A stretch of 64,000 nucleotides of DNA from Paracoccus albus (GTDB taxonomy: Bacteria; Pseudomonadota; Alphaproteobacteria; Rhodobacterales; Rhodobacteraceae), in contig NZ_CP115776.1 of the NCBI RefSeq assembly GCF_027913035.1, forward strand, positions 146,877-210,876. Direction: 5' to 3'. The position numbers and the translations under genes were made by a program. Shown one piece after another: positions 62,184 through 64,000 of this stretch (position 1 is its first letter; each line of letters begins with the position of its first letter). The notes beneath the pieces were generated by a model, which saw only the letters and a list, made by a program, of their open reading frames with translations, made no database searches and was not told the origin of the DNA.

Positions 62184-62845
62184 ACGCCGGCAGCCTCCTG
62201 CCGCAGGATCAGCTTATTCGACCACTCGATATCCGCCTGCATCGCCTCTCGCGCGGCATCGCCGTCGCCCGCCTTCAAGGCTGCTATAAAGCGGAAGTGG
62301 TGGTGGTCATCGGCTGACAATTCGCGCACCGGCATTTCCTCGTGGAAGCTGCGCAGGAACGGCCCCATCAGCGTCCACATGTTTTCACAGATCGCCTCGA
62401 TGAAGGGCAGTTCGGCCCGGCGCAGGATCAGGAAATGAAAGGCGCGGTTATGCTGCGCGGCCTCTCGCGGGTCTTTGGCGGCGGCGGCAGTAAACCGGCT
62501 GTTGATCTCTTCAAACTCGGCGATATGGGACGGCGTCGCAATCTCACCGACCCTTGCCGCCGCCCGCCCCTCCAGATCGCGCCGTATCGCAACGATCTCG
62601 CGCAGATCGCGCGGCGTCAGCTCCGGCACCGCGACAGAGGTTGCCGCCGTGAAATTCAGCGCCCGCTCTGAGGCAAGGCGCATAATCGCCTCGCGCACAG
62701 GCGTTGACGATGTGCCATATGTATCCGCGACTCCCGCGATCGTCAGCCGCTCTGCTGGCCGGTATTCGCCATCCATCAGTGCGCGCCGCAGATCACGGTA
62801 TATCTGTTCAGACAGGCTGGTCCGTGTCAGCTTCTTGGATGTCAT
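62168..62845 (-). CDS. GntR-family (FCD) transcriptional regulator
   Basis: The 225-residue product has the GntR head LSEQIYRDLRRALMDGEYRPAERLTIAGVADTYGTSSTPVREAIM (in parts) and an FCD C-terminal domain (IRRDLEGRAAARVGEIAT, AFHFLILRRAELPFIEAIC, IEWSNKLILRQEA). It lies convergent to the SDR and is the obvious regulator of the dehydrogenase/transketolase unit, with the ATCATATATGAT palindrome as candidate site. Its layout resembles the GntR protein at 57719, suggesting a duplicated pair with separate signals. Confidence 0.88.
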   Translation of the reverse strand: MTSKKLTRTSLSEQIYRDLRRALMDGEYRPAERLTIAGVADTYGTSSTPVREAIMRLASERALNFTAATSVAVPELTPRDLREIVAIRRDLEGRAAARVGEIATPSHIAEFEEINSRFTAAAAKDPREAAQHNRAFHFLILRRAELPFIEAICENMWTLMGPFLRSFHEEMPVRELSADDHHHFRFIAALKAGDGDAAREAMQADIEWSNKLILRQEAAGVQATE

Positions 62846-62884
62846 GCCCCCTGCCCTGCCTTACTATAGCAGCTTATACCCGCG

Positions 62885-63565
62885 TCACCGCGCATCGACG
62901 ACCACCGATTGCACCGTATGGTCAGACCGCTGCACCGCCACCGTCAGGCGGTTAATCAAATGGGTGCGGATATAACTAGCGTGAAAGCCGGTCGGCGCAA
63001 TCAGCGTCAGCCGACCGCCTTCCATCCCGCCATCGGCTAGCCCCGCCAGCCAGGCCTCGAAGATCGGCGGGTCTTCTGCGGCCAGCCTCGCCCGCGCGGC
63101 TGCCCAGACCGAACCCGCAGGCATCGCCTCTGCCCGCCGGAACGGCACGACCTTCTGATCCCCCGCCGTCGTCGTGGCAGAGCCCCCTGCCCTTTCGACG
63201 AAATCCGGCCCGATATTTTGCCACGCCCCGCGCGTGTCCAGCATGATGCGTTCCAGATCGAAGCCCAGCACCGCCACCCGACCACGAGCGCCCTGCCGTT
63301 TGATCGTGATCCAGCCAAGCGCGCGCAGCCGTGCCATGTCCCGCTTAACGGTGCGTTCATCGACACACCACAGCCGCGCGATCTCTCGCTGACCCATGGT
63401 CAGCTCATTGCGTTGCCAGTTATATCGCGTCGTGATCAGGGACATGAAACGCAGGATCAGCCGCTGGCGATGCTGGTCACCCGCATGGGCATGTGCCATC
63501 AGCGCCGAAAGAATATCGTATTTCTTCGCCGCAGCCTCTCGGCCAACGGGACGGATCACCTGCAT
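62885..63565 (-). CDS. Winged-helix plus DnaA domain-I-like protein, putative replication initiator
   Basis: The ATG at 63565 has GGAG 5 bases upstream; 63613 is an alternative. The 226-residue protein has a winged helix in its middle (MGQREIARLWCVDERTVKRDM, LRALGWITIKRQGARGRVAVLG) and a C-terminal part (SVWAAARARLAAEDPPIFEAWLAGLAD in parts, then RLTLIAPTGFHASYIRTHL) that matches domain I of DnaA (W...R-L-x-E...F-x-x-W-L...L-x-L-x-A-P-x-x-F...Y-I-R). It has no AAA+ or domain IV. DnaA-like replicases of Rhodobacteraceae plasmids are known; this identity is inferred. It sits upstream of an iteron-like region. Confidence 0.6.
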   Translation of the reverse strand: MQVIRPVGREAAAKKYDILSALMAHAHAGDQHRQRLILRFMSLITTRYNWQRNELTMGQREIARLWCVDERTVKRDMARLRALGWITIKRQGARGRVAVLGFDLERIMLDTRGAWQNIGPDFVERAGGSATTTAGDQKVVPFRRAEAMPAGSVWAAARARLAAEDPPIFEAWLAGLADGGMEGGRLTLIAPTGFHASYIRTHLINRLTVAVQRSDHTVQSVVVDAR

Positions 63566-63770
63566 CACTGCTCCTGCCCACCGGTTTGTCCGGCTGTCAC
63601 ATTCCGACCGCATGATGCGGCCTATGAACAGCGGCGTTGTCTTGTGTGCGTCGCAACGCTTTTCGCCGTTCTTACCGCATTTGCGTTTGCTTTTCCGATT
63701 CTGTCAAGGAATTTGCGAACTGTTGCGCAGTTCACCCTGAAAACCAAAAGAAAGAGTCGGTAACAATGGT

Positions 63771-63854
63771 AATAGGGGACGTCCTGTGTGACCCCTATTC
63801 GTGCCCCGATGTCCCCCAATTCTTGCTGTTCGCGGCTTGGGTGTCCCCCTATTT
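63771..63854. repeat. Iteron-like cluster of GTCCCCTATT-type repeats
   Basis: The motif occurs as AATAGGGGAC (63771-63780, inverse), GACCCCTATT (63790-63799), GTCCCCCAATT (63811-63821) and GTCCCCCTATTT (63843-63854). The first two form a perfect 8-base inverted repeat (AATAGGGG and CCCCTATT, 13-base spacer). The cluster sits about 200 bases upstream of the putative initiator gene and fits a replication origin or autoregulatory site. Confidence 0.6.
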
Positions 63855-64000
63855 GGCGCAGGCAACGTTCGCTGCCTGGCCGAGCGTTGCAACACCGATT
63901 CGCGCAACACCCGCTGAGTTAGGCTATTCTGTGTTCTCACTAAACTTAGACTTTACGAAAAATGCAAATCCAGCGTAAAAGAGAAAGGAGCAGTAATTTG
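63855..64000. other. AT-rich tail of the right end, possible start of a divergent gene
   Basis: The last 100 bases are AT-rich. AAAGGAGCAG at 63983-63992 lies just before a possible TTG at 63998 on the plus strand, so a gene (for instance a partition protein) may begin at the edge. I can show no codons beyond it. Confidence 0.35.

Noticed and set aside
1..64000. CRISPR arrays, rRNA and tRNA genes
   Set aside because: No regularly spaced repeats and no conserved rRNA or tRNA motifs were seen on reading either strand, although small or divergent tRNAs could be missed by eye.

Overview
The window looks like an accessory replicon (plasmid or chromid) or a plasmid-derived segment of a Paracoccus-like alphaproteobacterium (Rhodobacteraceae). 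Reasons: high GC with lower-GC islands, dense collinear operons with ATGA overlaps, Rhodobacteraceae-type gene content, and at the right end a winged-helix protein with a DnaA domain-I-like C-terminus beside a cluster of short iteron-like repeats. I recognise no rRNA, tRNA or CRISPR array. The assignment rests on recall of gene families, not on a database search.

Layout. 1-4926 (minus) is a surface-polysaccharide locus: a GT4 glycosyltransferase cut by the left edge, wecC and wecB (UDP-ManNAcA synthesis), another glycosyltransferase and a coiled-coil protein. 5561-11273 is a compact four-gene cassette: a SARP/BTAD-like regulator, a PAP2/vanadium-haloperoxidase-type protein with a collagen-like head, a cytoplasmic-looking subtilase and a small cysteine-motif protein. 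11360-16802 (minus) is an FbpABC-like ABC importer with an MBL-fold hydrolase and a histidine phosphatase inside the operon. 17049-22291 (minus) is an alcohol/aldehyde oxidation locus (adhP, aldehyde dehydrogenase, DUF779, topoisomerase IB, AcoR-like regulator). 22431-23368 is a low-GC scar: an orphan polymorphic-toxin tip with its putative immunity gene between IS256 and IS5 transposase remnants. 23442-26098 is a divergent pair, 2,5-dioxovalerate dehydrogenase and an Ldh-family reductase. 26234-36086 carries an RND efflux pair, gluconokinase, a phospholipid-synthesis trio, dgoK/dgoA and an EamA transporter. 36249-37644 is another scar (frameshifted gene, deleted IS5 element, PIN/Phd toxin-antitoxin), followed by a low-GC two-domain glycosyltransferase and a TonB-dependent receptor.

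43054-62845 is a 20-kb catabolic island and the strongest candidate for an undescribed pathway. Two convergent operons (two SDRs plus a fused E1 alpha/beta thiamine enzyme on plus; quinone oxidoreductase, acetolactate-synthase-like enzyme, Liv-type ABC importer, SDR, shikimate-dehydrogenase-like protein and GMC oxidoreductase on minus) share the palindrome TGTTATAACA in their promoter regions, and the divergent GntR gene at 57719 is the likely regulator. A second unit follows (glycerol-dehydrogenase-like enzyme, split transketolase, SDR, second GntR) with its own palindrome. Three ThDP enzymes of different types, four SDRs and one importer point to uptake and carbon-carbon cleavage of an unidentified polyol, sugar or hydroxy acid.

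The right end (62885-64000) holds the putative replication module.
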